Under the pieces are notes generated by a model. It did not search any database. It worked only from the letters and a program-made list of their open reading frames with translations, and had not been told where the DNA came from. Position numbers and translations under genes: made by a program. From NCBI GenBank assembly GCA_003232445.1, contig QIJM01000110.1:1-10722 (forward strand): a DNA stretch of 10,722 nt. The letters run 5' to 3'. The first letter of the stretch is position 1; the number at the start of each line of letters is the position of its first letter. The stretch comes from Paraglaciecola arctica (GTDB lineage Bacteria > Pseudomonadota > Gammaproteobacteria > Enterobacterales > Alteromonadaceae). This document shows, one piece after another, positions 1 to 7,588 of this stretch.

Positions 1-536
1 ACCATTTTACTCTGCATGGTCACCGGACAAGGCTTGGTCACTGTATCTAAGATAGGAATACCATTGGCCATCTTCTGAATAAAGTGTCCAGTTAAAGGCC
101 GATTGACCGTCACCACATATTCTTTGTCGTGAGCGTTTTCAGCTCGTAAAATTTTGTTGACGATATCGCCATCGCTGGTCAAAAAGATCAAACCTTCAGA
201 CGGTTTATCTAACCGGCCTATAGGGAAGATCCTTTGTTTATGGCCTATGGCATCAACAATATTACCTTTGATATGCAGCTCAGTGGTACAAGTGATACCT
301 TCGGGCTTGTGGTAGGCAATATACACGCGATCGGCTTTGTCAGTGGCACTGGCTTGGATACGTTGACCATCCACCGTCACCACATCACCGAGTGCCACTT
401 TAGTGCCTAATTCAGGGATACTGTCGTTTATTCTGACTCGTTGCTGTTCGATTAATTTGTCGGCTGCGCGACGAGAGCTAAAACCTGAATCGCTGATAAA
501 TTTATTAAGACGAATAAGGGTGGTTTTATCTTGCAT
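1..536 (-). CDS. rluF: 23S rRNA pseudouridine synthase RluF (partial, C-terminus cut by window edge)
   Basis: RluF converts a specific uridine of 23S rRNA (U2604 in E. coli) to pseudouridine. I translated 178 codons from the ATG at 536 to the window edge. An S4 RNA-binding domain occupies about residues 7-55 (begins RLNKFISDSGFSSRRAADK). The RsuA/RluB/E/F-type catalytic domain follows, with motif GRLDKPSEGLIFLT and catalytic Asp110. The stretch DGDIVNKILRAENAHDKEY resembles E. coli RluF closely and separates it from RluB, RluE and RsuA. The start lies only 3 nt after the DUF349 stop. No good Shine-Dalgarno is visible, so translation is probably coupled to that gene. About the last third of the protein lies outside the window. 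The family call is firm; substrate specificity rests on homology. Confidence 0.93.
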   Translation of the reverse strand, partial: MQDKTTLIRLNKFISDSGFSSRRAADKLIEQQRVRINDSIPELGTKVALGDVVTVDGQRIQASATDKADRVYIAYHKPEGITCTTELHIKGNIVDAIGHKQRIFPIGRLDKPSEGLIFLTSDGDIVNKILRAENAHDKEYVVTVNRPLTGHFIQKMANGIPILDTVTKPCPVTMQSKM

Positions 537-539
537 ATA

Positions 540-3359
540 TCAACTTAAAAACAAAGGTTCAATTCGCTTAAGCAAAGTGATGTCACTCTTACTTAAGGAG
601 CCTGCTCTAATCCAATCTTTGAGCAATGACAACAAATCCAGCCTATCTCCAGATTGTAACTTCTGTGCCATCAATTGCATTTGAATGGATTGACGTTTTT
701 CTGCGTCTTTTTTGGGTGAGTCTTTTTGTGCCACTATTTCCATTTTAATGGTTAATTCATGTCGTTCGGCATTCTCACTCAGCTCATGAAAACATTGTTG
801 CCACTGTTTGCTCAAGCTAGTCACACCATCCGGTATTTCACTATCCGTTTGCCATATTTTTAATGTACTAAACAAGTCTTGATACGCTTGACCTTTAGCA
901 GATTTTGCCAACTCTGTTAATTTTAACTGCTGCTGCTCAGCAACCGTTTGTACCCGTTGTTCCAACGCCCGGCGATCACGTACCGGCAAAGCAGTTATTG
1001 CATCAATGACGGTTTGTTTATCCTGCAAAGCACTTTGCACACTGGCCTTATCACTTGCACTAGCGAGTAATGTTTCAAGCTGTGTAACTTGCTCTTTGAC
1101 TGACGCCACTTGTTGTTTAAGCTGTGTCTGCTCTTGTTGACTCGCCTCAGCTTTTTTGGCGAACAAGCTATCGTTAACCTTTCTGAATGCTGGCCATAAT
1201 TCCGCTTCGGCCTTCTTGCCTGCATGTTCGATGGTTTTCCATGTCTGTTGCAGTTTCTTCGCTTGTTCTATGGCCTCGTTGACCGACTCCAGCTCTAACA
1301 GCTTTTCAGCTTTTGTTAACAGTGCCTGCTTTAGCTCGGCGTTGTCTTGATAAAAAGCCGACACTTTATCCCTGAGTGGATCCAGTAACTGCTGATAACT
1401 ATCGTACAAAGCATTGCGCTGTTTAAAGTCTACCTCGCCAATATTTCTCCATTTTTTTTGCACATTTCTTAATATTTTAGCGAGTTCGGCTATGCTGTCA
1501 TGTTCCTCACCTAAGGCTTTAATTGCGGTCAAGACTTGTTGCTTAGCCAACATGTTTTCTTCACGTTGCTGTTGTTGTTGCTCATAAAACTCACGGCATG
1601 GCGTAAAGGCTTTTTCAATCGCGCTTTCAAAGGCCGCATTTAATGCTTGGTCAGATTCAGTATCTGTCTTGCCTAAGCTATTCCATTGATAACGCAAAGA
1701 CTTAATGGCTGTTGATTGAGCGTCAATCTCTAAGGGCTGAATGATCAGTGCCTCCACTTCATTTAGCAGCGTTGGTTTTCGGGGAGCGGCAATGTAATCT
1801 TGCCAATCTTTTAAGTTTTCAATTTGTTCTTCAACGGTATTAAAGGTTCGTTCTAGTTGCCCTTGTTGTTTCTCTGGCAGAACATTGAACCAATTTTGTG
1901 CCTTTTGATACAGCGCCATTGCAGCTTTAAACTTACCTTGGTTAATTAGGCTTTCAACGGTTTTTAATTTGTTTCTGCAACGAGAAACCTCACCATCTAA
2001 TTGGCTTTTTAAGGCTTTTATTGCCTGTTGCCACAGTTTTAAACGTTCATTCCACTGCTGTGACAAGGTAGCAGGAATATGTGCCTGATAGCTGGCAACT
2101 GTATTGCGCCATTCTTGTTTTTGTTCTTTGAGGTATTCTTCTGCGGCTTCAATTTGGCTGGCATCATCTGGGAGTGACAAGCCTGCAAACTTTTCTAATA
2201 ATGCCTGCCCATGTTGAATAGCTTGTTGGAACTGTGGAATATTGGTTAAGGTATTTAAGCTAGACAACAATTGATTGTTTAGTTGTTCTAAACGCCTGTG
2301 GGCAGCTTGGTTAGTTGCTGGTAATTGATTAGTCAGGTTGTGTGACTTCTCAATGTGTTGATTGATTGTCAGCACAAGAGCATCTACCTCTGACGAACCA
2401 ATTTCACTGATACGTGTGGTCAGTTGTACAGACAGTTCTGCCAAACTCGGCTCAACTTCAACCAGCAAATTATCCATACTTTGACTCAAGGCCAACTCAG
2501 CCTGCTGTGCTTGCCACTGCGGTTTTAACGATTCAATAGTGCGTTCAATGCGCAAGGATATGTCTGCATGTTTTTGCTGTTTTTGCTCAATTTCAACACG
2601 TTTAAGTTCTGGCAAACAAGCAAAGCGATGTGCAATTTGTGTGTACTGATGGGTTAACTCTGTTTGCTGTTGTTGAATGTGCAATAAATCGTTCTGATCT
2701 TTCAGAGCCAGCATTCGAGACAACACCATTTTCACTTGTTGTTCGATTTCAACCGGCACTTGTTCTGCCCTGATCCAGCCTTGAAGTGTTTCATTGGCCA
2801 ACTCTTTCAAGATACTAGAAGATGTCTTTTTCTGTATTTTATTGAGTAACTTACGCGCTTGTGCACCATCTGCTAAGGTTTGCAAAATAGCCGTTTGAAG
2901 ACTCTCATTTTGTGTATCAAACAAGAGTTTTTCTTGCCGTTGCGGCTTATCTACTTTTTGCAGTAATCTCATCGCAAGTTCAGTATCTTTTTGTATCCAT
3001 TGCTGTCCAAGCAGTTTTTCGATTAAGCGTATGTCACGAGTTTCAAGAATAAACGCACGTTTTTCTTGCTCTGTTAACGCTGCGTTTTGCTCATCTAACA
3101 AGGCATTTTCAACAAACTGTTGTGATTTTTTCTGCACTCTGTCGTTTTTGGTAATCTGCGATATTTTGTACCAAAGCACAAAACTATCGAGTTTATGCAA
3201 GGCTGCCAGACTGACACCCACGTCGGCGTCGTTAAAAGCCAATTCATGCAAAACAGATTTTTGTTGAGGATCTTGTTTATTCAGCTTTTCTATTGCTTGA
3301 AGGCGTACCTGAGGATCAGAATTTTGATGTTTGGAACGAAAAAGGTGCTTAAAGATCAT
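540..3359 (-). CDS. DUF349 domain-containing protein, very long, coiled-coil rich
   Basis: A 939-residue soluble protein with no signal peptide or membrane segment. Three DUF349-type units, marked by a W, a downstream G and then an aromatic/hydrophobic helix, can be seen around residues 559-590 (YQWNSLGKTD), 637-665 (KKWRNIGEVDF) and 707-735 (TWKTIEHAGKKAEAELWPAF). The rest is almost entirely predicted charged, Gln-rich helix, including EQQQQQRE at 593-600. The N-terminal 200 residues look like HEAT-style helical pairs (PQVRLQAIEKL, DVGVSLAALHKL). The molecular function of DUF349 proteins is not established. The ATG at 3359 overlaps the yeaC stop by 11 nt, with only AGG directly before the start, so it is probably translated by coupling. 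Position between yeaC and rluF suggests a link to RNA or ribosomes, but that is inference only. The reading frame is unbroken. Confidence 0.9.
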   Translation of the reverse strand: MIFKHLFRSKHQNSDPQVRLQAIEKLNKQDPQQKSVLHELAFNDADVGVSLAALHKLDSFVLWYKISQITKNDRVQKKSQQFVENALLDEQNAALTEQEKRAFILETRDIRLIEKLLGQQWIQKDTELAMRLLQKVDKPQRQEKLLFDTQNESLQTAILQTLADGAQARKLLNKIQKKTSSSILKELANETLQGWIRAEQVPVEIEQQVKMVLSRMLALKDQNDLLHIQQQQTELTHQYTQIAHRFACLPELKRVEIEQKQQKHADISLRIERTIESLKPQWQAQQAELALSQSMDNLLVEVEPSLAELSVQLTTRISEIGSSEVDALVLTINQHIEKSHNLTNQLPATNQAAHRRLEQLNNQLLSSLNTLTNIPQFQQAIQHGQALLEKFAGLSLPDDASQIEAAEEYLKEQKQEWRNTVASYQAHIPATLSQQWNERLKLWQQAIKALKSQLDGEVSRCRNKLKTVESLINQGKFKAAMALYQKAQNWFNVLPEKQQGQLERTFNTVEEQIENLKDWQDYIAAPRKPTLLNEVEALIIQPLEIDAQSTAIKSLRYQWNSLGKTDTESDQALNAAFESAIEKAFTPCREFYEQQQQQREENMLAKQQVLTAIKALGEEHDSIAELAKILRNVQKKWRNIGEVDFKQRNALYDSYQQLLDPLRDKVSAFYQDNAELKQALLTKAEKLLELESVNEAIEQAKKLQQTWKTIEHAGKKAEAELWPAFRKVNDSLFAKKAEASQQEQTQLKQQVASVKEQVTQLETLLASASDKASVQSALQDKQTVIDAITALPVRDRRALEQRVQTVAEQQQLKLTELAKSAKGQAYQDLFSTLKIWQTDSEIPDGVTSLSKQWQQCFHELSENAERHELTIKMEIVAQKDSPKKDAEKRQSIQMQLMAQKLQSGDRLDLLSLLKDWIRAGSLSKSDITLLKRIEPLFLS

Positions 3360-3642
3360 CCTGTTTAAACCGCGCTATTGTTTGAATATTATTAGAATTT
3401 TGTTTGAGTTCTTGCTGCAGTGATTCACGACTTCGATGCACAATTTCACCGTCTGCGCCTACTGTCATGTGCTGATCGGACTTAAGGACTTTTGCTTGAT
3501 AATACATCACTGCTTGCATAGACGTTTCTCGTTGCGGCTCTGTCAGCGGCGAACCGTCTAACCATTTACCTGTTTCTACTGCTTGCAATAATTTTTGATA
3601 AACAGGCTCAGACATCGAGGTTAATAGTGCAGTATTATCCAT
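3349..3642 (-). CDS. yeaC: YeaC family protein (DUF1315)
   Basis: A 97-residue cytosolic protein of unknown function. It matches E. coli YeaC across its core: SMSEPVYQKLLQAVETGKW then DGSPLTEPQRE (residues 29-39), then a QAVMYYQAK helix and the QHMTVGADGEIV stretch (57-68). Length is normal for DUF1315. The ATG at 3642 lies 2 nt after the stop of the zinc-ribbon gene and no Shine-Dalgarno is visible, so translational coupling is likely. The 3' end overlaps the start of the DUF349 gene by 11 nt. In E. coli yeaC sits beside msrB and gapA. A GAPDH gene and an msrB remnant occur further upstream in this same window, although not adjacent. Confidence 0.9.
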   Translation of the reverse strand: MDNTALLTSMSEPVYQKLLQAVETGKWLDGSPLTEPQRETSMQAVMYYQAKVLKSDQHMTVGADGEIVHRSRESLQQELKQNSNNIQTIARFKQDDL

Positions 3643-3644
3643 TT

Positions 3645-3971
3645 TTAATCAGGTCTTTTTAAAAGTATCAAACGCACACGATTAACGATGTACCAAACAA
3701 AGCCAATAATCGTCAGACCTATAGCAAGATTATGTTGCAACCCACCCGGTGCTACGCCACCCCAATACATAAAGCCAAAACCCGCTACAAATAACAACAT
3801 AGCTAGCATGGATTGCATTTGAATATTCTGACTTTTCAGATACTTATTCAAGTTTTGTTTGCGTACGATATCTTCAGCATTGGCTGTACCCAGAGTAAAA
3901 TCACAATGTTGACAGCTTTGTGCTTTATCCGATATTTTTTTACTACAAGAAGGGCAATCTATTAATGCCAT
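3645..3971 (-). CDS. Small zinc-ribbon membrane protein
   Basis: A 108-residue protein with an N-terminal zinc ribbon. Four cysteines sit in two CxxC pairs, C6-P-S-C9 and C20-Q-H-C23. A charged linker and two hydrophobic segments follow (about 52-70 and 82-98), separated by a Gly-rich turn (GGVAPGGLQ). The C-terminus is basic. It is probably an inner-membrane protein with the ribbon in the cytoplasm. No specific function is recognised; similar zinc-ribbon/two-TM proteins are common hypotheticals. The start is well supported: GGAGG lies 7 nt before the ATG at 3971. It is the first gene of the tight operon with yeaC, the DUF349 gene and rluF, and lies just after the terminator of the symporter gene, so the operon promoter must be in or near the short 3972-4056 gap. 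Confidence 0.8.
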   Translation of the reverse strand: MALIDCPSCSKKISDKAQSCQHCDFTLGTANAEDIVRKQNLNKYLKSQNIQMQSMLAMLLFVAGFGFMYWGGVAPGGLQHNLAIGLTIIGFVWYIVNRVRLILLKRPD

Positions 3972-4007
3972 ATCTTTTCCTCCAAACTTACATAACCAGA
4001 ATTCGAG

Positions 4008-4040
4008 TTAAAACAGAAAACGCGACAAGTTGCCGCGCTT
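4008..4040 (-). terminator. Rho-independent terminator of the AGCS symporter gene
   Basis: On the minus strand, 17 nt after the symporter stop, a GC-rich hairpin (CGCG-g-C / AACTT / G-t-CGCG, positions 4021-4037) is followed by a T-rich tract (TTTTCTGTTTT, complement of 4010-4020). One internal mismatch interrupts the stem. It separates the symporter from the zinc-ribbon operon. Confidence 0.6.
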
Positions 4041-4056
4041 CAAAAAACATTGAAAC

Positions 4057-5727
4057 CTACTTATGTTCTTTATTAAACTTGACCCAATACTCGGCAACCG
4101 ATTCTTTCATTTCTTTACGTAATAAGAAAATGCCAAACAAGTTAGGTAAGGTCATCACCACTATAGCCACCGCAGACAATGTCCACACAAGGGTCGTATC
4201 CGAGACTGCAGCCCAGACAAATGCGGCCACATACACCACACGGTAAGGCATGACTGAACGCGGCCCTAACAAATAGGTCATGGCTCTGTCACCATAATAA
4301 GACCATGCAATCGCGGTAGAAAACGCAAATAACAATAATCCAACCGACACAATATATTTACCCGATTCACCAAAGAAACCTTTAGTGAAAGCCAAGGCAG
4401 TAAGGCTAGCTGAATGAATTAACGATTCACCTCTGACGATGATGTTATCTTTAAGCAGGCTACCATTGACGACTTTTAATGTACCTGTGTAATTGTCTTC
4501 TGGAGTACCCAAAGAGAAAACAACATTATCTGCAAATGAGCGAGCATTAAAAATGGTAAAACCTTTGCTCACCGACTTACCATTAACAACTTGTATCTCG
4601 CCATTAAACTGGGTGACACCATGACCTTCTATGTTATTGATATAAGCATAAAGAGTTTGTTTATCTGATGCATCAGATTCAACATAATCACCCGCTAATA
4701 TGTACATATCGGTACGATCAAAGGTATTAACATGTTTGTCTTTCCACACACCTGAAGAAAGGATGACTAAACCGGTAAGAGTACAAATGATAATGGTGTC
4801 AATAAAAGGTTCAAGAATAGACACCATACCTTCAGATACTGGTTCATCTGTCTTAGCCGCCGCGTGAGCTATAGGAGCAGAACCCTGCCCCGCTTCGTTC
4901 GAGAACAAACCTCGGTTAACACCACGGTTAAAGGCGTAAGCGATTGTTGCACCCAAAAACCCGCCTGTGGCAGCCGAGCCGGTAAATACGTCTGAAAACA
5001 CTGATGCAAAAGCTGGACCGATATTTTCTAGGTTTGCAAAAATCACTGCAAATGCGCCAACAATGTATATCAAGGCCATAATAGGCACTATTTTGGAGGT
5101 CACAGCAGCAATGCGGGTGATACCACCTAAGATAACTAAGGCTAAAAAGATCCCAAGCACACTGCCTACTATGAGTGGATCAAAGCCAAAAGTTGCTTCA
5201 ACACTGGTGGCAATACTATTACTTTGCGGAAGGTTTCCGGTACCAAACGAACTGATAACAGTGGCAATGGCAAAAGCAACAGCTAACCACTTCATGTTTA
5301 AACGTTTGTCCATGTAATACATGGGGCCACCAGCCATAGTGCCATCTGGCGTTTTATCCCGGTATTTATGTGACAACGTCACCTCGACAAACTTAGTTGT
5401 CATGCCAAAAAATGCGGTTGCCCACATCCAAAACAAAGCGGCAGGGCCACCTAGAAATAGTGCAAATGCCACACCACCAATATTACCTGTGCCAACCGTG
5501 CCCGAAAGCGCAGTGGTGAGGGCTCTAAAATGTGTGGTATCACCAGGCGCGTCAGCTTTATCATATTTACCTGTCACTACCTTCCAAGCGTGTTTGAAGT
5601 AACGTATCTGTGGGAATTTTAAGTAAATAGTGAAAAATAAACCTGTACCCAGTAACACGTAAGGGAACCACCAAGCGCCCCCCAACATGCCATCCATAGA
5701 TTTCAGTAGATTATGAAAAGCTTCCAA
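4057..5727 (-). CDS. Alanine/glycine:cation symporter (AGCS family) with extra loop domain
   Basis: An inner-membrane Na+ (or H+)-coupled importer of alanine, glycine or similar amino acids. The AGCS signature is clear at residues 267-287 (NRGV then NRGLFSNEAGQGSAPIAHAAA). Other family stretches are SGTVGTGNIGGVAFAL (75-90), TPDGTMAGGPMYYM (126-139) and many hydrophobic segments. At 556 residues it is about 100 longer than typical members. The excess lies at about 328-435, between two membrane segments, and is polar and beta-like. It contains two similar units, GEIQVVNGK (376-384) and GTLKVVNGS (415-423). The loop is probably periplasmic. The start is TTG at 5727, supported by AAGGGG 7 nt upstream; the first internal Met would be residue 11. 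Only 56 nt separate it from the carboxypeptidase gene upstream, so co-transcription is possible. The exact substrate cannot be read from sequence. Confidence 0.92.
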   Translation of the reverse strand: MEAFHNLLKSMDGMLGGAWWFPYVLLGTGLFFTIYLKFPQIRYFKHAWKVVTGKYDKADAPGDTTHFRALTTALSGTVGTGNIGGVAFALFLGGPAALFWMWATAFFGMTTKFVEVTLSHKYRDKTPDGTMAGGPMYYMDKRLNMKWLAVAFAIATVISSFGTGNLPQSNSIATSVEATFGFDPLIVGSVLGIFLALVILGGITRIAAVTSKIVPIMALIYIVGAFAVIFANLENIGPAFASVFSDVFTGSAATGGFLGATIAYAFNRGVNRGLFSNEAGQGSAPIAHAAAKTDEPVSEGMVSILEPFIDTIIICTLTGLVILSSGVWKDKHVNTFDRTDMYILAGDYVESDASDKQTLYAYINNIEGHGVTQFNGEIQVVNGKSVSKGFTIFNARSFADNVVFSLGTPEDNYTGTLKVVNGSLLKDNIIVRGESLIHSASLTALAFTKGFFGESGKYIVSVGLLLFAFSTAIAWSYYGDRAMTYLLGPRSVMPYRVVYVAAFVWAAVSDTTLVWTLSAVAIVVMTLPNLFGIFLLRKEMKESVAEYWVKFNKEHK

Positions 5728-5783
5728 CGATTTTCCCCTTAATTATTTTTGTGTTTTTTATTACTATTTTTATAAAAATCTTT

Positions 5784-6911
5784 CTAGCGAAGAGTATCAA
5801 CTACCGCGCGCATGGCAATCAATACATCTTCGCCCAGTTGCTTGCAGCGAGCCGGTGACCAACCATAAGCGGGGTCTGGCAAATCAATGTTGTCTTTAAA
5901 TGGCATTTCCAAGGTATAAGACAAACAATCGAATTCATGACCTATCGCATTAGCCGCAACAGTTAAGTTAGCTTTGCCCGGCTCGTCTTTGTCATAGCCG
6001 TGTACGTCTTGAAATTCCGGAGTAGCCGTCAATAACGCTGCTTTGAACGACTCTTCAAGGTTTTTTAAACGATCATTGTAATGTGGATTACCCTCACAGC
6101 CCGCCACAAAGTTATAAGGCAAGGCTTCATCTCCATGCACATCCAATAACATATCAACACCCACCGATTGCATTTTTTGTTTCACTAAAAATACTTCTGG
6201 GCTATTTTCCATGCTAGGTGATTGCCATTCACGGTTTAAATTCACACCCTTGGCGTTGGTACGTAAATGCCCGCGCACTGAGCCATCTGGGTTCATATTG
6301 GGTACAACATAGAACACAGCGCTGTCGAGCAGCAAACGTGATAATCCATCGTCTTCATCCAACAAACGTTCTAAAAACCCTTCAATTAGCCACTCAGCCA
6401 TGGTTTCGCCGGGATGTTGACGGGCTGTCACCCAAATCACCTTTTTGCCTTTTTCTGGTTGACCCACCACCAACAAAGACATATCGCGCCCATCGAGGGT
6501 TTCTCCTAAATACTCTTGGCGACAATCAGCTGATTTTTGCGCCCAGCTGAGCAAGTCCAAATGGCGCTCGTAACTATAAGGTGCAAAATAGGCGTAATAG
6601 ATATGTTCAAATTCAGGTGTATGCGCAATGGTTAAGGTATCACCATCAAATTCACAATCTACCCGAAACCACTCTTGTCTGTCATAAGATGCAACAGCTT
6701 GATAGTTCTGCCATCCTTCAGGGTAAGCCGACTTTTCGAGGTCAGTTATCGTTATCTGGTGAGAAATAAAGCGTTGAGTTTCTAGCTTAAAATAAAACCA
6801 TTGATAAAACTCTGATTGGTTGTCGTTGCGGATACTTAATTGAATATTTAATGGATCGCCTGCACGGATAACGTGGATATTTCCGCTATCAAAATTGCTG
6901 CTTATTCTCAC
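5784..6911 (-). CDS. M14 family zinc carboxypeptidase, cytosolic carboxypeptidase (CCP) type
   Basis: A 375-residue metallocarboxypeptidase of the CCP/AGBL-like branch of peptidase family M14. An N-terminal beta-sandwich domain characteristic of CCPs covers about residues 1-120 (begins with SNFDSGNIHVI). The catalytic domain has zinc ligands H166 and E169 (ARQHPGETMAEW) and H259 (LLDVHGDE). Substrate-site motifs are NPDGSVRG (207-214), RTNAKGVNLNREW (217-229), and the catalytic Glu at E335 (YTLEMPFKD). All key residues are present, so it should be active. No signal peptide, hence cytoplasmic. Eukaryotic relatives trim glutamates from tubulin; the bacterial substrate is unknown. The start is GTG at 6911, with GGGG upstream. 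An ATG 13 nt further upstream is out of frame, and the N-terminus fits the family from this GTG. Confidence 0.92.
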   Translation of the reverse strand: MRISSNFDSGNIHVIRAGDPLNIQLSIRNDNQSEFYQWFYFKLETQRFISHQITITDLEKSAYPEGWQNYQAVASYDRQEWFRVDCEFDGDTLTIAHTPEFEHIYYAYFAPYSYERHLDLLSWAQKSADCRQEYLGETLDGRDMSLLVVGQPEKGKKVIWVTARQHPGETMAEWLIEGFLERLLDEDDGLSRLLLDSAVFYVVPNMNPDGSVRGHLRTNAKGVNLNREWQSPSMENSPEVFLVKQKMQSVGVDMLLDVHGDEALPYNFVAGCEGNPHYNDRLKNLEESFKAALLTATPEFQDVHGYDKDEPGKANLTVAANAIGHEFDCLSYTLEMPFKDNIDLPDPAYGWSPARCKQLGEDVLIAMRAVVDTLR

Positions 6912-6983
6912 TTTTTGACCCCATGGAGATTTGACCTCAGTAATTTATCACAGTCGTTATAAAAAAGGACTATGGATGCACGT

Positions 6984-7505
6984 TTATCCCGAAAAAACCT
7001 GTCGTAATTTTAATCCCAATGCAGTGGAATAACCGTATGACTTGGCCAGCACTTTTTGCTGATCATCCAGAATATAGTATGTGGGATAACCTTGAATTTT
7101 AAATTGCTGTTTTAGCCCTGCATGCCCCAACAAAATCTGACTCGATATATTGTGCTTATCAGCAAAATCTTGGACTTCTTCTACATTCGAATAATCCAGT
7201 GCGACTCTTACAATATTTAGTTTGTCTGAGTTTAGATACTCAAGGTTACCAATACTAAGTGAACAGATTTTACACCAAGGCGCAAAAAAATAAATCAGTG
7301 TAGGTTTGTCAGGTTTTATTAGGGGACTAGTTTGCCCATCAAGTCCCACTAGCAATTGGTTTTTGACTACCACATTACTATCAACATCCAGCATATTACG
7401 TGATTGCCAAGTATTCACTGCAAAAATAATGGCACATAAAACAAGCACATCTCTTAGCCAAATATGCCATTTAATCTGTTTAAGTTTGTTGGAAAATTTA
7501 TTCAA
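6984..7505 (-). CDS. Membrane-anchored thioredoxin-like protein (TlpA/ScsD-like)
   Basis: A 173-residue protein with a basic N-terminus (KLKQIKWHIWLR), one membrane segment at about 18-33 (DVLVLCAIIFAV) and a thioredoxin fold that should lie in the periplasm. The active site is FFAPWCKICSLSIGNL with redox cysteines C78 and C81. The cis-proline is P141 in IQGYPTYYILDDQ. Layout and length fit TlpA/ScsD-like thiol-disulfide oxidoreductases, so it probably reduces or isomerises disulfides in the envelope; its partners are unknown. The start is TTG at 7505, with only a weak AGAGA about 8 nt upstream. No ATG is available in frame until residue 38, which would delete the anchor. It lies 25 nt after the hairpin terminator of the GAPDH gene, leaving little room for a promoter. 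Confidence 0.85.
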   Translation of the reverse strand: MNKFSNKLKQIKWHIWLRDVLVLCAIIFAVNTWQSRNMLDVDSNVVVKNQLLVGLDGQTSPLIKPDKPTLIYFFAPWCKICSLSIGNLEYLNSDKLNIVRVALDYSNVEEVQDFADKHNISSQILLGHAGLKQQFKIQGYPTYYILDDQQKVLAKSYGYSTALGLKLRQVFSG

Positions 7506-7529
7506 AAGTAAGTTCTCTGGTTCCCTTCT

Positions 7530-7559
7530 AATAAAAACCCGCTAAAGCGGGTTTTTATT
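7530..7559 (-). terminator. Strong hairpin terminator after the GAPDH gene (bidirectional form)
   Basis: Perfect inverted repeat with 13-bp arms, AATAAAAACCCGC and GCGGGTTTTTATT, around a 4-nt loop. A-tract and T-tract flank the GC core on both sides, so it can terminate on either strand. It lies about 30 nt after the GAPDH stop, so its natural role is on the minus strand. Confidence 0.92.
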
Positions 7560-7588
7560 GCATTAATTTTCGAGTCATTGCCCCGCCA

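Noticed and set aside
540..3359. CAG/CTG-rich stretches taken as microsatellite-type repeats.
   Set aside because: They encode Gln-rich helices of the DUF349 protein in one frame and show no tandem nucleotide unit of note.
3972..4007. Promoter for the zinc-ribbon/yeaC/DUF349/rluF operon (a TATGTA box near the start).
   Set aside because: No -35 match at proper spacing was found, so I cannot support a specific site although a promoter is expected near here.
5728..5783. Possible glycine riboswitch or other leader RNA upstream of the AGCS symporter gene.
   Set aside because: Only 56 nt of AT-rich DNA is present, too short for a glycine riboswitch and with no GC-rich paired elements. The ATTTTTATAAAAAT palindrome is AT-only and not convincing as a terminator.
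6912..6983. Promoter or terminator between the thioredoxin-like and carboxypeptidase genes.
   Set aside because: A GATAAAT-like box exists but without a credible -35, and there is no hairpin with a T-tract. Read-through transcription is equally likely.
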